Assembly (NCBI RefSeq): GCF_025244905.1
Contig: NZ_CP104285.1
Location: forward strand, 4,712,001-4,776,000
DNA length: 64,000 bases
Reading direction: 5' to 3'
Source: Enterobacter mori
GTDB lineage: Bacteria > Pseudomonadota > Gammaproteobacteria > Enterobacterales > Enterobacteriaceae
The notes beneath the pieces were generated by a model, which saw only the letters and a list, made by a program, of their open reading frames with translations, ran no database searches and had not been told where the DNA came from. The position numbers and the translations under genes are program-made. Shown here piece after piece: positions 1 to 14,024 of this stretch. Positions within the stretch are counted from its first letter, which is position 1. Each line of letters begins with the position of its first letter.

Positions 1-1
1 C

Positions 2-175
2 GGTGCGCGAAAAGCGCAGGTGAATATGGTTCGCGAAGCCGTGCTGGCTTTTAACGGTGATGTGCAGGTTGAGCCGTTCTCCTCGCTGAAAAAACAGGGC
101 GTGGACAAGCTGCGTCAGAAGCTCGACAGCTGGTTTAACGAGCTGGAACCCGCGACAGAAGCGGAAGAAGAGTAA
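2..175 (+). CDS. engB: Ribosome biogenesis GTPase EngB (YihA/YsxC), C-terminal end only
   Basis: Only the last 57 codons are in the window; the frame is open from the left edge to a TAA at 173-175. The peptide begins [14 protein letters not shown] and ends in an acidic tail [11 protein letters not shown], which I recognise as the end of the enterobacterial EngB GTPase. The family (TrmE-Era-EngA-EngB-Septin GTPases) is needed for assembly of the large ribosomal subunit. The G motifs lie outside the window, so recognition rests on this tail and on synteny: in E. coli the order polA, spf, yihA is the same. A rho-independent terminator follows within 10 bases. Confidence 0.85.
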   Translation, partial: GARKAQVNMVREAVLAFNGDVQVEPFSSLKKQGVDKLRQKLDSWFNELEPATEAEEE

Positions 176-180
176 ATATG

Positions 181-207
181 AGCGCGGCAATGTCCGCGCT
201 TTTTTTT
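181..207 (+). terminator. Rho-independent terminator of engB
   Basis: Stem AGCGCGG (181-187) pairs with CCGCGCT (194-200), with a six-base loop and a run of eight T, right after the engB stop. Confidence 0.85.
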
Positions 208-230
208 GCCTGGCATTTTCTTTGCCGCAA

Positions 231-339
231 TAAAAAACGCCCCAGTCATTACTGACTGGGGCGGCTAAAATATTCAGCCAAATCCGATTACGTGAAGTAA
301 AAGGTCTGAAAGATAGAACATCTTACCTCTGTACCCTAC
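231..339 (-). ncRNA. spf: Spot 42 small RNA
   Basis: Read on the minus strand, the 109 bases match E. coli Spot 42 as I remember it, from 5' GTAGGGTACAGAGGTAAGAT to the terminator stem GCCCCAGTCA/TGACTGGGGC followed by a T run. Spot 42 is an Hfq-dependent RNA that represses galK and many secondary carbon-uptake and metabolism genes; in E. coli CRP-cAMP represses it, so it is made when glucose is present. It sits between engB and polA as in E. coli. A plausible -10 (TAGAGT, 347-352) lies seven bases upstream of the 5' end; the -35 is weak. There is no ORF to annotate here. Confidence 0.96.
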
Positions 340-487
340 GTCGTTAACTCTACCCCTTTTTTATCTGCAGAAAAAGCACTTTTTGTAGTTTTTTTTCATT
401 CTTTACATAGGGAATTCTAATGATTGTCACAAAACGCACGTCGTTATGTTGCTAACTTACATAAAACGCGCGTTATTCCATGAACTG

Positions 488-3280
488 TTAGTGAGCCTGA
501 TCCCAGTTTTCGCCACTCCCCACTTCCACCAGCAACGGAACGTCCAGTTTCATGCTGCTTTCCATCAGTTCGTGGATCTTCTGAGACACTTTTTCAAGAT
601 CGTCTTTGTGCACTTCGAACACCAGTTCATCGTGTACCTGCATGATCATTTTCACGCGCGGTTTCTCTTTTTCCAGCCAGGCATCCACGGCGATCATCGC
701 ACGCTTGATGATGTCAGCAGCGGTTCCTTGCATCGGGGCGTTGATAGCCGCGCGCTCCGCGCCTGCACGACGCGCCGCGTTGCTGGATTTGATGTCCGGC
801 AGATAAAGACGACGACCATCCAGCGTTTCAACGTAGCCTTTCTCTTTCGCCTGCGCACGGGTGCGTTCCATATACTCCAGCACGCCCGGGTAGCGCTCAA
901 AGTAGAGATCCATATACTTCTGCGACTCTTTACGCGGAATGTTGAGCTGGCGTGACAGGCCAAAGGCGCTCATCCCGTAAATCAGACCGAAGTTAATCGC
1001 TTTCGCGCTGCGGCGCTGTTCGTTTGTCACGCTATCCAGCGGCAGGCCAAAGACTTCAGCGGCCGTTGCCCGGTGAATATCCTTCCCTTCGGCAAAAGCG
1101 GTCAGCAAACCCTTATCACGCGACAGGTGCGCCATAATGCGCAGCTCAATTTGTGAGTAGTCCGCAGAGACAATCAGGTAATCTTCTGGCGCAATAAAGG
1201 CCTGACGAATACGACGACCTTCTTCATTGCGCACAGGAATGTTCTGCAGGTTTGGATCGGTCGACGAGAGACGCCCGGTTGCCGCAACCGCCTGATGATA
1301 AGAGGTATGCACACGCCCCGTTTTCGGGTTAATCATCAACGGCAGCTTATCGGTGTAAGTCGATTTAAGCTTCGCCAGACCACGATACTCAAGGATAACT
1401 TTTGGCAGTGGATAATCCAGCGCCAGCTCTTCCAGCACCTCTTCAGAGGTTGATGGCGCGCCGCCAGGGGTTTTCTTCAGCGGCTTGATGCCCTGCTTTT
1501 CAAACAGAATAGTCTGCAGCTGTTTAGGCGACGACAGGTTAAACGGCTCTCCAGCAAGCTCATGTGCTTTTTGCTCAAGCTCGGTCAGACGCTGCGCCAG
1601 TTCACCCGAGTGGTTATGCAGCACCGTTGGATCGATTTTTACGCCGTTGCGTTCGATGCGGGACAGCACCGGCACCAGTGGCATTTCGATATGCTGGAAC
1701 ACGTTCAGTGGGCCTTCATGCTTTTGCAGTTTTGGCCACATCTTCAGATGCAGCTGCAGCGTCACATCGGCGTCTTCCGCCGCGTAACGACCCGCCTCTT
1801 CCAGGGCAATCTGGTTAAAGGTGAGCTGATTTTTACCTTTTCCGGCAATCTCTTCAAACGTGATGGTTTTATGCTTGAGCCAGCGGTCAGATAAGGAATC
1901 CATATCATGGCGGCCTGCCACGCTGTCCAGAATGTAGGATTCCAGCATAGTGTCGAAAGCGATACCGCGCAGTTCAATCCCGTAGTTTTGCAGAATACCG
2001 CGGTCATATTTTAGGTTCTGCCCAACTTTGAGCGCCTTATCATCTTCGAGAATCGGCTTCAGCAACTCAAGGACGCGGTCGCGGGAGATCTGATCCGGCG
2101 CATCCAGGTAGTCATGTGCAACAGGGACATAGGCCGCAACGCCCGGCTCTGTGGCAAACGACAGGCCCACCATGTTGGCCGAGATGTTATCGAGGCTGTC
2201 AGTTTCGGTGTCAAAGGCAAAGACTGGCGCTTTTTTCAGCTTCTCGATCCAGCCAATCAGCTGTGACTCTTCCAGAAGGGTTTCGTAGTTGTCGAAGGAG
2301 AGCGCGACGACCTCTTCGTCTGCCTGCTCTTCTGCATCCACAACAATCGTCTCTTTCGGCTTCGCGGCAGGTTTTGCGCCTTTTGCCTGCAGCCATTTAC
2401 CGGCTTCCACGTCAGTGGTCCAGCGCTTAAATTCGTATTTCTTAAACAGGCTCAGCAGATCGTCAGCGGAAGGCTGTTGCACTTCCAGCTGCTCACAGCC
2501 CAGTTCCAGCTCGACATCGGTTTTGATTGTGGCCAGCTTATAAGAGAGATAAGCCACCTCTTTGTTATCGACAAGCTTCGCAGCCATGGTTTTCGCACCA
2601 CGGAAGGTGAGCCCGGCGATTTTATCCAATTCCGCGTAGAGCGTATCCAGCCCGCCCAGCCCCTGAAGCAGCGCCTGCGCGGTTTTTTCACCGACGCCAG
2701 GGACACCAGGGATGTTATCCGAGGAGTCACCCATCAACGCGAGGAAATCAATAATCAACTCAGGCGGCACGCCATATTTTGCGACGACTTCTTCAGGCCC
2801 CAGAATGGTATTGGTCATGGTGTTAATCAGGGTGATACCTGGCGTCACAAGCTGCGCCATATCTTTATCACCAGTACTGATCAGCACCGGACGGCCCATT
2901 TTTTCTGCTTCACGCGCCAGCGTGCCGATGACGTCGTCGGCCTCAACGCCAGAAACGGCCAGCAGCGGCAGACCCATCTCTTTCACCATAGTATGCAGCG
3001 GCTCGATCTGTGCTCGCAGATCGTCAGGCATCGGCGGACGATGGGATTTGTAATGCTCAAACAATTCGTCGCGAAAGGTTTTACCTTTTGCATCAAAGAC
3101 CACTGCCGCATGAGTTGGCTGATATTGAAGAATCAGGCTACGCAGCATGTTCAGCACACCGTACATTGCGCCGGTGGGTTCCCCTGCGCTGTTGGTCAGA
3201 GGAGGAAACGCATGGTATGCCCGATACAGGTAAGAAGAGCCGTCGACGAGAATAAGAGGGTTTTCTGGGATCTGAACCAT
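488..3280 (-). CDS. polA: DNA polymerase I
   Basis: DNA polymerase I (930 aa; E. coli 928) removes RNA primers, joins Okazaki gaps and fills repair patches. Three domains are visible: an N-terminal 5'-3' exonuclease (about residues 1-320, [11 protein letters not shown]), a 3'-5' proofreading domain beginning near [11 protein letters not shown] with both metal-binding acids present, and the polymerase domain with motif A ([11 protein letters not shown]), the O helix ([10 protein letters not shown]) and motif C (QVHDELVFE). The ORF extends 14 codons further upstream, but the start at 3280 gives MVQIPENPL, identical in layout to E. coli, so the longer form is rejected. Divergent from yihG; a DnaA box lies in the shared upstream region. 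Confidence 0.97.
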   Translation of the reverse strand: MVQIPENPLILVDGSSYLYRAYHAFPPLTNSAGEPTGAMYGVLNMLRSLILQYQPTHAAVVFDAKGKTFRDELFEHYKSHRPPMPDDLRAQIEPLHTMVKEMGLPLLAVSGVEADDVIGTLAREAEKMGRPVLISTGDKDMAQLVTPGITLINTMTNTILGPEEVVAKYGVPPELIIDFLALMGDSSDNIPGVPGVGEKTAQALLQGLGGLDTLYAELDKIAGLTFRGAKTMAAKLVDNKEVAYLSYKLATIKTDVELELGCEQLEVQQPSADDLLSLFKKYEFKRWTTDVEAGKWLQAKGAKPAAKPKETIVVDAEEQADEEVVALSFDNYETLLEESQLIGWIEKLKKAPVFAFDTETDSLDNISANMVGLSFATEPGVAAYVPVAHDYLDAPDQISRDRVLELLKPILEDDKALKVGQNLKYDRGILQNYGIELRGIAFDTMLESYILDSVAGRHDMDSLSDRWLKHKTITFEEIAGKGKNQLTFNQIALEEAGRYAAEDADVTLQLHLKMWPKLQKHEGPLNVFQHIEMPLVPVLSRIERNGVKIDPTVLHNHSGELAQRLTELEQKAHELAGEPFNLSSPKQLQTILFEKQGIKPLKKTPGGAPSTSEEVLEELALDYPLPKVILEYRGLAKLKSTYTDKLPLMINPKTGRVHTSYHQAVAATGRLSSTDPNLQNIPVRNEEGRRIRQAFIAPEDYLIVSADYSQIELRIMAHLSRDKGLLTAFAEGKDIHRATAAEVFGLPLDSVTNEQRRSAKAINFGLIYGMSAFGLSRQLNIPRKESQKYMDLYFERYPGVLEYMERTRAQAKEKGYVETLDGRRLYLPDIKSSNAARRAGAERAAINAPMQGTAADIIKRAMIAVDAWLEKEKPRVKMIMQVHDELVFEVHKDDLEKVSQKIHELMESSMKLDVPLLVEVGSGENWDQAH

Positions 3281-3403
3281 AATGTCCGTGCCTTTAATCA
3301 ATTTATGGGTAAAGGATGCCACAGAAGGATGAAAACATCAGTTATTAGCGCCTGATACAGGAAAAGATTTTGCGATCGAGAGGATCGCTCGCAAAAACGA
3401 ATC

Positions 3404-3412
3404 TGTGGATAA
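3404..3412 (-). promoter_or_regulatory. DnaA box in the polA upstream region
   Basis: TGTGGATAA on the plus strand is a perfect consensus DnaA box (TTATCCACA on the minus strand), 124 bases upstream of the polA start. DnaA has been reported to stimulate polA in E. coli. The rest of the 439-base polA-yihG gap (3281-3719) is AT-rich around 3420-3560 and must hold the divergent promoters, but I could not fix their hexamers with confidence. Confidence 0.6.
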
Positions 3413-3719
3413 GTTTGTGCATACTTTCACTACATATGAATAACAGCCGAAAAAAACCTATCTCATTATATAATTTCTTGTTTTTTATCATCACATTAAG
3501 TTAGTAATCATTATCCCTAATGCGAATTGATGACAATTTAGTCTATGTGGATATAAGCCTCGTTTATTCCATCATCGTAGACATATCTGCTGTAGCAGGT
3601 AAAAGCCGCTCCCCCGCCGTGTGAAAGCACCATTTTTTAGTCTGTTTTCTGATAAACTCAGCGCCCTGCGTCGCATATGCGGCGGCTTATTTTAAGCTAA
3701 CTACCTGAAAATACTGATT

Positions 3720-4628
3720 ATGTCGAGATTGCTCGCTGCATTAACACTACTGTTAAGCATCATTTTAACCATTTTGGTGACTATCGCCTGTTCAGTGCCG
3801 ATCATTATTGCCGGAATGATTAAGCTGCTGCTGCCTGTGCACTCGGTGTGGCGAGCCGTTTCTGCGTTTTGTAATTTTATGATGTATTGCTGGTGCGAAG
3901 GGCTGGCGTTTCTGCTGCGCCTTAACCCGCACCTGAAGTGGGATGTTCAGGGCCTGGAAAGACTCAACAAAAAGAACTGGTATCTGCTGATCTGCAATCA
4001 TCACAGCTGGGCTGACATCGTGGTGTTATGTGTATTGTTTCGCAAACATATCCCGATGAATAAATATTTCCTGAAACAGCAACTTGCCTGGGTGCCTTTC
4101 ATTGGCCTGGCCTGCTGGGCGCTGGATATGCCGTTTATGAAACGCTATTCACGCAGCTATTTACTTCGTCACCCAGAACGCCGCGGCAAAGATGTGGAAA
4201 CCACACGCCGCTCCTGCGAAAAATTTCGTGCGCATCCAACGACGATTGTTAACTTTGTAGAAGGCTCTCGTTTTACCGAAGAGAAGCGTAGTCAGACTCG
4301 TTCCCCTTATCAGAACTTACTGCCGCCCAAAGCTGCGGGCATTGCGATGGCATTGAACGTGTTGGGCGAGCAGTTCGATAAATTATTAAACGTTACGCTT
4401 TGCTACCCGGAGAACGATAAGACGCCATTTTATGACATGCTCAGCGGCAAACTGACGCGTATTGTGGTTCACGTTGATCTGGTTCCTGTTGAGACGGAAC
4501 TGCACGGTGATTACGTAAACGATAAGAATTTTAAACGTCGTTTCCAGCTTTGGCTCAATACGCTCTGGAAAGAGAAAGACGAGCAGATAAACAACATTAA
4601 AGCTTCTTACAAAAACGCCGGTCATTGA
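3720..4628 (+). CDS. yihG: Inner-membrane 1-acylglycerol-3-phosphate acyltransferase family protein YihG
   Basis: A 302-aa member of the PlsC-type lysophospholipid acyltransferase family, which transfers an acyl chain to lysophosphatidate at the inner membrane. An N-terminal hydrophobic segment (about residues 5-35) anchors it. The catalytic HxxxxD motif is in [10 protein letters not shown] (near residue 96), and the substrate-binding block is [10 protein letters not shown] (near residue 180). E. coli YihG is a minor acyltransferase with reported LPA acyltransferase activity. The stop lies inside a terminator stem shared with dsbA. In E. coli K-12 yihF lies between yihG and dsbA; here it is absent and the two genes are stop-to-stop, 23 bases apart. 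Confidence 0.92.
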   Translation: MSRLLAALTLLLSIILTILVTIACSVPIIIAGMIKLLLPVHSVWRAVSAFCNFMMYCWCEGLAFLLRLNPHLKWDVQGLERLNKKNWYLLICNHHSWADIVVLCVLFRKHIPMNKYFLKQQLAWVPFIGLACWALDMPFMKRYSRSYLLRHPERRGKDVETTRRSCEKFRAHPTTIVNFVEGSRFTEEKRSQTRSPYQNLLPPKAAGIAMALNVLGEQFDKLLNVTLCYPENDKTPFYDMLSGKLTRIVVHVDLVPVETELHGDYVNDKNFKRRFQLWLNTLWKEKDEQINNIKASYKNAGH

Positions 4629-4639
4629 CCGGCGTTTTT
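4611..4639. terminator. Bidirectional terminator between yihG and dsbA
   Basis: AAAAACGCCGGTCA pairs with TGACCGGCGTTTTT, with A and T runs on opposite sides, so it can serve both convergent genes. It includes the yihG stop codon. Confidence 0.9.
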
Positions 4640-4651
4640 ACGTCAACAATC

Positions 4652-5275
4652 TTACTTCTTCTCAACCAGATATTTCACGGTATCAGCATACTGTTGTACG
4701 AAGATATCCATGCTGCTGGTGTCCATACCACGCGTATTAACCTGGTATTTTCCGTTAACGTACATCGCTGGCACACCCTGCAACTGCAGGTCAGCGGCTG
4801 CTTTTTCCTGCTGAGCCACGAGAGATTTCACCACAAAGCTGTTCCAGGCCGCATCGTACTCTTCACCTTTCACACCGGCATCCACGAATACTTTGCGGAT
4901 ATCCGCTGTGGTCTGAACGGTCTGGGTTTTCTGTACGGCTTCAAACATTGGGGCGGTGATCTTATCTTCCACGCCCAGTGCGATAGCTACCGCCCACGCC
5001 TGGGTCAGGTCTTTGCCCAGCGGGCCCAGGAACTCAACGTGGTATTTCGTCATTTTGGTGCCTTCTGGCAGCTTTTTCTTCACGTTGTCAGAAACATGCA
5101 GCACCTGCTCAAACTCGTAGCAGTGTGGGCAATAGAACGAGAAGAACTCCAGAACCTGTGGCTCTCCTGCCACTGGCTTGTCCAGTGTGATGTACTGCTT
5201 ACCATCGGTAAACTGTGCAGCAGAAGCGCTAAATGCCAGAATCATACCTGCCAGCGCCAGCCAAATTTTTTTCAT
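4652..5275 (-). CDS. dsbA: Periplasmic thiol:disulfide oxidoreductase DsbA
   Basis: DsbA (207 aa; E. coli 208) introduces disulfide bonds into secreted proteins and is re-oxidised by membrane protein DsbB. A signal peptide ends after SASA (residue 19). The thioredoxin-fold active site CPHC is at residues 49-52, and the cis-proline loop is GVPAMYVNG. The start at 5275 gives [10 protein letters not shown] as in E. coli; the in-frame extension to 5302 adds a charged stretch before the signal peptide and is rejected. It lies 27 bases downstream of srkA on the same strand, so the two are probably co-transcribed, as in E. coli. The fimbrial proteins at 43-48 kb are typical DsbA clients (inference). 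Confidence 0.97.
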   Translation of the reverse strand: MKKIWLALAGMILAFSASAAQFTDGKQYITLDKPVAGEPQVLEFFSFYCPHCYEFEQVLHVSDNVKKKLPEGTKMTKYHVEFLGPLGKDLTQAWAVAIALGVEDKITAPMFEAVQKTQTVQTTADIRKVFVDAGVKGEEYDAAWNSFVVKSLVAQQEKAAADLQLQGVPAMYVNGKYQVNTRGMDTSSMDIFVQQYADTVKYLVEKK

Positions 5276-5302
5276 GATCAACTCTCTCCTGGGTGTGTCC
5301 AA

Positions 5303-6289
5303 TTAATACATCGGCGTTAATTGCAGAGGGGGTTCTTGCAGAACCTTAACCTGCTCAGTAAATGTGGATATCTGGCTGCGCCAGTAATCCTCTCCGGTAA
5401 GCCACGGGAAATTTCGGGGAAATGCGGGATCATCCCAACGCCTGATTAACCATGCGAGATAATAAACAAAACGCATCGCACGTAAAGGCTCTATTAAGGC
5501 AATTTCGTCTGAATTAAAGGGGCTAAATTCTTCATACGCTTCAATAATGGTTTCAAGCTGCATTCTCTGCTCGGCTTTATCACCATTGAGCAGCATCCAC
5601 AGATCCTGAACCGCTGGCCCCATGCGAGCATCATCGAGATCGACAAACAGTGGGCCATCGCGCCAGAGAATATTGCCAGCATGGCAGTCTCCATGCAGAC
5701 GCAGTGTGGGGATGTCTTCACGCCAACAGGCTTTAACCGCCTCAATAAGTTTGTCGGTCGCGCTAAGGAATTTATCCTTTAATCCACCAGGAATAAGTGT
5801 CGAGGTTTCGAATACCTGCCGTGGCTCGATAAGATATTCCTGAATACCTATCGTCGGGCGGGCAATAAACGGCTTTTTGCGTCCCGTCTGGTGAATGCGC
5901 CCCAGGTAGCGGGCAACCCATTCCATCTGGTCGATATTATCAGCTTCAAACTGACGCCCCCCCAGACTTGGGAATACAGCGTAATAAAAAGCTTCGTGGG
6001 TAAGCAGCGTTTGATTGTTAAATTTCAACGGTGCAACAACGGGAACATCGTCATCCAGCAGATCGTGGGCAAACTGATGCTCTTCCTGAATTTGTTCTGC
6101 AGACCAACGCTTAGGACGATAGAACTTTACAACGAAGCGCTGGCGCTCCTCATCCTGAAACTGATAGACGCGATTTTCGTAGCTATTTAACGGGGTTAAC
6201 CCAGAATCCACCCGGATCCCCTGGTCGAACAGGGCGTCCATAATGGTATCCGGGTGTAATGTCTGGAAAGTAAAAGCCTGGTCGTTCAT
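5303..6289 (-). CDS. srkA: Stress response kinase A (SrkA/RdoA/YihE)
   Basis: A 328-aa (same length as in E. coli) Ser/Thr kinase of the choline-kinase-like (APH) fold. The catalytic loop is LHGDCHAGNILW, with its Asp and Asn, followed by the metal-binding segment LFVDLDDARMG. In E. coli it counters programmed cell death after stress, and its gene heads a Cpx-influenced operon with dsbA. The same pairing is seen here: the srkA stop at 5303 is only 27 bases before the dsbA start. The start MNDQAFTFQTL is the family start. Confidence 0.95.
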   Translation of the reverse strand: MNDQAFTFQTLHPDTIMDALFDQGIRVDSGLTPLNSYENRVYQFQDEERQRFVVKFYRPKRWSAEQIQEEHQFAHDLLDDDVPVVAPLKFNNQTLLTHEAFYYAVFPSLGGRQFEADNIDQMEWVARYLGRIHQTGRKKPFIARPTIGIQEYLIEPRQVFETSTLIPGGLKDKFLSATDKLIEAVKACWREDIPTLRLHGDCHAGNILWRDGPLFVDLDDARMGPAVQDLWMLLNGDKAEQRMQLETIIEAYEEFSPFNSDEIALIEPLRAMRFVYYLAWLIRRWDDPAFPRNFPWLTGEDYWRSQISTFTEQVKVLQEPPLQLTPMY

Positions 6290-6364
6290 CCGATCATCCG
6301 GAAATTATACGAATGATTCAGGATATCATCTTGTGGCGATTTCGGTGGCTCCGCTTACAAGCTT

Positions 6365-6634
6365 TTACTCTTTAATTACCCCACGCGCGCGCAGCAATGC
6401 GGTCTTAAAATCTTCCTCATAATCTTTCTGAATACCAGGAATAACAGCATCTTTGGCGGAATCACGCATTTTGAGGTGGTAGATCAGGATGTCGTCAGAA
6501 AGGTCTGTCAGCTCGCCGTCAAAACCTGACTCTTTTGCCAGTTTCTGTAAGAATTGCATCAGATTCAGCTCTGGCTCTTTTTGCCAGGCCGGCTGGAGGA
6601 GTTCAATAACTTCATTCAGACGTTTACATTTCAT
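6365..6634 (-). CDS. yihD: YihD family protein (DUF1040)
   Basis: An 89-aa acidic cytoplasmic protein with no signal peptide or membrane segment. The start [17 protein letters not shown] and the phrase [12 protein letters not shown] match enterobacterial YihD. Its biochemical role is not established. It is divergent from mobA, with 68 bases between their starts; the strong Shine-Dalgarno AAAGGAGC on the minus strand fits the start at 6634. In E. coli it has the same place between srkA and mobA. Confidence 0.93.
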   Translation of the reverse strand: MKCKRLNEVIELLQPAWQKEPELNLMQFLQKLAKESGFDGELTDLSDDILIYHLKMRDSAKDAVIPGIQKDYEEDFKTALLRARGVIKE

Positions 6635-6702
6635 GGTGGTGCTCCTTTCATTTAGAGAGACACGTTAGCAGGGTCAATCCCACAATAAAAGAGGCGATAT
6701 TA

Positions 6703-7287
6703 GTGAATGAGTGCCAGAAAATCATCGGTGTCGTTCTGGCCGGTGGCAGAGCGACCCGAATGGGCGGAGAAGATAAGGGGTTACAGCTGCTGAATGGCAA
6801 GCCCTTATGGCAGCATGTCGCTGATACCCTGGCAGCACAGGTATCGGCATTGGTGCTCAGCGCCAACCGCCATATCGATATTTACCAGCGCAGTGGGTAC
6901 CCCGTTTATCAGGATAACCTGGCAGATTATCCAGGGCCCCTGGCAGGGATGCTCTCGGTCATGCAGCAGGCTAAGGGAGAGTGGTTTCTCTTTTGCTCCT
7001 GCGATACACCCTTTATTCCGGCTTGCCTGGTAGAACGCATGGTACAACAGCGCGGTGACTCGCCCGTGGTTTGGGCACATGACGGTGAGCGTGACCACCC
7101 GACTATCACACTGATTCATATATCGTTAGTTTCTGAGCTGCAGGCTTATCTGGCTGCTGGAGAAAGAAGGGTAATGATGTTTATGCGGCAGGCAGGCGGG
7201 CATCCGGTTGATTTTCGCGATTTGAAGCCAGCATTTGTGAACGTGAATACGACAGAAGATTTGCAGGCGCTGCAGGAGAAGAAATGA
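6703..7287 (+). CDS. mobA: Molybdenum cofactor guanylyltransferase MobA
   Basis: MobA (194 aa) transfers GMP from GTP to molybdopterin to make the bis-MGD cofactor of DMSO-reductase-family enzymes such as nitrate and formate dehydrogenases. The nucleotidyltransferase signature [15 protein letters not shown] is at about residues 12-26 and the metal-binding Asp is in CSCDTPF near residue 100. The gene overlaps mobB by four bases (ATGA at 7284-7287), which implies translational coupling. Confidence 0.96.
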   Translation: MNECQKIIGVVLAGGRATRMGGEDKGLQLLNGKPLWQHVADTLAAQVSALVLSANRHIDIYQRSGYPVYQDNLADYPGPLAGMLSVMQQAKGEWFLFCSCDTPFIPACLVERMVQQRGDSPVVWAHDGERDHPTITLIHISLVSELQAYLAAGERRVMMFMRQAGGHPVDFRDLKPAFVNVNTTEDLQALQEKK

Positions 7288-7787
7288 CACCTGTTTTAGC
7301 AATTTCCGCCTGGAGTGGTACCGGAAAAACCACGTTACTCAAAAAGCTGATACCTGCACTGTGCGCCAGAGGTATTCGTCCAGGTTTGATTAAGCACACG
7401 CATCATAATATGGATGTCGATAAGCCTGGTAAAGACAGCTTTGAGCTGCGTAAAGCGGGTGCGGCACAAACGATGGTGGCAAGCACGCAGCGCTGGGCAT
7501 TGATGACAGAAACCCCGGATGAGGCGCCGTTGGATCTCGCGTATCTGGTCAGCCGGATGGATCACTCCACGCTGGATCTGGTGCTGGTTGAGGGGTTTAA
7601 GCATGAGGCCGTGCCTAAGATCCTGCTGTTCAGAAGCGATGCCGGGCATGATTTCAGCGAGTTAACGCTGGATGAGCATGTGATTGCGGTGGCCAGTGAT
7701 GTTGCGCTATCGCTCGAGGTACCGGTGCTGGATTTGAATGAGGTTGATGGGATTGCGGAGTTTATTGTGAGGTGGAGTGCAGTCTGA
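7284..7787 (+). CDS. mobB: Molybdopterin-guanine dinucleotide biosynthesis adaptor MobB
   Basis: A 167-aa GTP-binding protein that aids MobA but is not essential for MGD synthesis in E. coli. The P-loop [10 protein letters not shown] is at residues 8-17, followed by [18 protein letters not shown], a family hallmark. E. coli MobB starts slightly further upstream (MKNGDKIPVL...), while here the ATG at 7284 overlaps the mobA stop, which fixes the start. A REP unit and the rRNA-operon terminator follow, so mobB is convergent with the rRNA operon. In E. coli this neighbour marks rrnA. Confidence 0.95.
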   Translation: MTPVLAISAWSGTGKTTLLKKLIPALCARGIRPGLIKHTHHNMDVDKPGKDSFELRKAGAAQTMVASTQRWALMTETPDEAPLDLAYLVSRMDHSTLDLVLVEGFKHEAVPKILLFRSDAGHDFSELTLDEHVIAVASDVALSLEVPVLDLNEVDGIAEFIVRWSAV

Positions 7788-7790
7788 CTT

Positions 7791-7823
7791 GCCGGGTGGC
7801 GGCGTTGCCTTACCCGGCCTACA
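7791..7823. repeat. REP (repetitive extragenic palindrome) unit
   Basis: GCCGGGTGGCGGC ... TACCCGGCCTACA is the enterobacterial REP pattern: an imperfect hairpin just after the mobB stop. Confidence 0.75.
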
Positions 7824-7844
7824 AAATTCGGCGGTTCAGAAACG

Positions 7845-7872
7845 CAAAAAGGCCATCCTTACGGATGGCCTC
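7845..7872 (-). terminator. rRNA operon terminator (rrn T1 type)
   Basis: On the minus strand, AGGCCATCC pairs with GGATGGCCT and is followed by a T run, 12 bases past the 5S gene; this is the standard first terminator of E. coli rRNA operons. Confidence 0.9.
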
Positions 7873-7884
7873 TTCACTTGTTTG

Positions 7885-8004
7885 ATGCCTGGCAGTTCCC
7901 TACTCTCACATGGGGAGACCCCACACTACCATCGGCGCTACGGCGTTTCACTTCTGAGTTCGGCATGGGGTCAGGTGGGACCACCGCGCTAAAGCCGCCA
8001 GGCA
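7885..8004 (-). rRNA. rrf: 5S ribosomal RNA
   Basis: Exactly 120 bases on the minus strand, starting TGCCTGGCGGC and ending GAACTGCCAGGCAT, so both ends pair. No tRNA-Asp or tRNA-Trp gene follows, in contrast to E. coli rrnC. Confidence 0.97.
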
Positions 8005-8071
8005 AATTCTGTTAATCTGTATCAGGCTGAAAATCGTGTCTGTCTCTTCGCCAAAACATCTTTGGCGTTGT

Positions 8072-10977
<2,906 letters not shown>

Positions 10978-11073
10978 TCACAACCCGAAGATGTTTCACT
11001 TCTGATTGCGAAAATTTGAGAGACTCGAACACACATAACATGTGTGTCGTTTCAATTTTCAGCTTGATCCAGA

Positions 11074-11086
11074 TTTTTAAAGAGCA
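11074..11086 (-). promoter_or_regulatory. boxA antitermination site in the 16S-23S spacer
   Basis: TGCTCTTTAAAAA on the minus strand, upstream of 23S, is the NusB/NusE-binding boxA that keeps rRNA transcription resistant to Rho. Confidence 0.8.
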
Positions 11087-11159
11087 AATATCTCAAACAT
11101 GACTCGCAAGTCAGTTTTGAGATATGACGGCAGGTGACTTTCACTCACGAACCAGCAAG

Positions 11160-11235
11160 TGGCGTCCCCTAGGGGATTCGAACCCCTGTTACCGCCGTGA
11201 AAGGGCGGTGTCCTGGGCCTCTAGACGAAGGGGAC
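11160..11235 (-). tRNA. gltU: tRNA-Glu (anticodon TTC)
   Basis: 76 bases including the encoded CCA, in the 16S-23S spacer. The acceptor arms GTCCCCT and AGGGGAC pair, the T loop is GGTTCGAATCC, and the anticodon TTC lies at 11199-11201. Spacer tRNA-Glu is found in E. coli rrnB, C, E and G, while rrnA, whose flank mobB lies on the 5S side here, has Ile and Ala tRNAs. Confidence 0.98.
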
Positions 11236-11320
11236 ACTGAAGTCTCAATCGCAAGACGCCTTGCTATTTACTTTTCATCAGACAATCTGTGTGAGCACTA
11301 CAAAGGCAGGTTCTTTAAGG

Positions 11321-12862
<1,542 letters not shown>

Positions 12863-12993
12863 AAGTTTGATGCTCGTGAATTAAACTTCGTAATGAATTA
12901 CGTATGTTCACTCAGAGACTTGGTATTCATTTATTGTCCGAAGACATTAAGAATCCATGTCACTTTGAGTGCCCACACAGATTGTCTGATAAA

Positions 12994-13006
12994 TTGTTAA
13001 AGAGCA
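12994..13006 (-). promoter_or_regulatory. boxA antitermination site in the rRNA leader
   Basis: TGCTCTTTAACAA on the minus strand, 132 bases upstream of 16S, with the conserved leader segment around it. Confidence 0.85.
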
Positions 13007-13042
13007 GTGCCGCTTCGCTTTTCGCAGCGGCGCGGGGTGTGC

Positions 13043-13070
13043 ATATTACGCTTTCCCGCTTCAGAGTCAA
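13043..13070 (-). promoter_or_regulatory. rRNA operon promoter P2
   Basis: TTGACT (13065-13070), a 16-base spacer and TAATAT (13043-13048), followed by GCACACCCCGCG as in E. coli P2 promoters. Confidence 0.85.
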
Positions 13071-13130
13071 GCGTTTATTTTCGCTTTTCTCTGCTGACCC
13101 GGCGGCGTGTGTGCCGTTGTTCCGTGTCAG

Positions 13131-13200
13131 TGGAGGCGCATTATAGGGAGTTATTCTGAGGTGACAAGAGGAAATTTAAAAAAAGTTTCTGTCCGTATTT
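13131..13200 (-). promoter_or_regulatory. rRNA operon promoter P1 with UP element
   Basis: TTGTCA (13162-13167), a 16-base spacer and TATAAT (13140-13145) on the minus strand; start expected at 13131 by comparison with rrnB P1. An A/T-rich UP element lies at 13170-13200. The GC-rich discriminator GCGCCTCCA is that of stringently controlled rrn P1 promoters. Fis sites would lie further up, towards yieP, in the 13201-13290 stretch, but I did not resolve them. Confidence 0.9.
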
Positions 13201-13316
13201 TTTTTCACCAACATCGGTGAAATCAAGCTACAAATTGTTCTATTTGATGTATCTGCAACCACAATCACACCCAAGGTGGCATACTTATCAGCATGAATCA
13301 TTAAGGAAGAAAAGCG

Positions 13317-14024
13317 ATGCCCTTAAGCGCACAACAGCTGGCAGCCCAAAAAAACCTGTCATATGTACTGGCAGAAAAGCTGGCTCAGCTGATTTTAGCG
13401 GGTAAATATGCCCCCGGTTGCATCCTGCCGGGCGAAATGGAGTTAGGAGAGCAGTTTGGAGTGAGCCGCACTGCCGTTCGTGAAGCAGTGAAAACGTTAA
13501 CGGCAAAAGGCATGGTTCTCCCACGTCCGCGCATTGGCACGCGCGTGATGCCTCAGGCTAACTGGAACTTCCTCGATCAGGAGTTACTCTCCTGGTGGAT
13601 GACCGAAGATAATTTCCATCAGGTCGTCGATCATTTTCTGGTGATGCGCAGCAGTCTCGAGCCCCAGGCGTGCCTGCTGGCCGCCAAGCTCGGAACGGCA
13701 GAACAAAAAGCGCAGCTCAATACCCTAATGGCAGAGATGGTATACCTGAAAAAGCATTTTAACCGTGAACGCTGGATTGAAGTCGACATGGCCTGGCATG
13801 AACACATCTATGCCATGAGCGCGAATCCGTTTCTGACTTCCTTTGCTTCTTTATTCCATTCGGTATACCACACCTACTTTACTTCTATTACGCAGGATGA
13901 AGTGGTGAAACTGGATCTGCACCAGGCGATTGTGGATGCCATCCAGGAGAGCGACGGGCAGCGGGCCCTGAACGCATGCCAGGCATTGCTGGCCGCGCCA
14001 ACCCACCAGCAGGTAAATAAATGA
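13317..14024 (+). CDS. yieP: GntR/FadR-family transcriptional regulator YieP
   Basis: A 235-aa regulator with an N-terminal winged helix-turn-helix (about residues 15-75; [20 protein letters not shown] is the recognition region) and a C-terminal all-helical FCD-type ligand domain. Its ligand is not settled. The stop overlaps the hsrA start by four bases (ATGA at 14021), so the regulator and the exporter form one unit. In E. coli yieP and hsrA lie just upstream of rrnC. It is divergent from the rRNA operon. Confidence 0.93.
   Translation: MPLSAQQLAAQKNLSYVLAEKLAQLILAGKYAPGCILPGEMELGEQFGVSRTAVREAVKTLTAKGMVLPRPRIGTRVMPQANWNFLDQELLSWWMTEDNFHQVVDHFLVMRSSLEPQACLLAAKLGTAEQKAQLNTLMAEMVYLKKHFNRERWIEVDMAWHEHIYAMSANPFLTSFASLFHSVYHTYFTSITQDEVVKLDLHQAIVDAIQESDGQRALNACQALLAAPTHQQVNK

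Noticed and set aside
2477..3355. 292-codon open frame on the plus strand opposite polA
   Set aside because: Shadow of the polA reading frame; no ribosome site, no homologous phrase.
7885..8071. tRNA-Asp/tRNA-Trp genes after 5S, as in E. coli rrnC
   Set aside because: The region after 5S holds only the terminator and a REP unit; no tRNA cloverleaf is visible.
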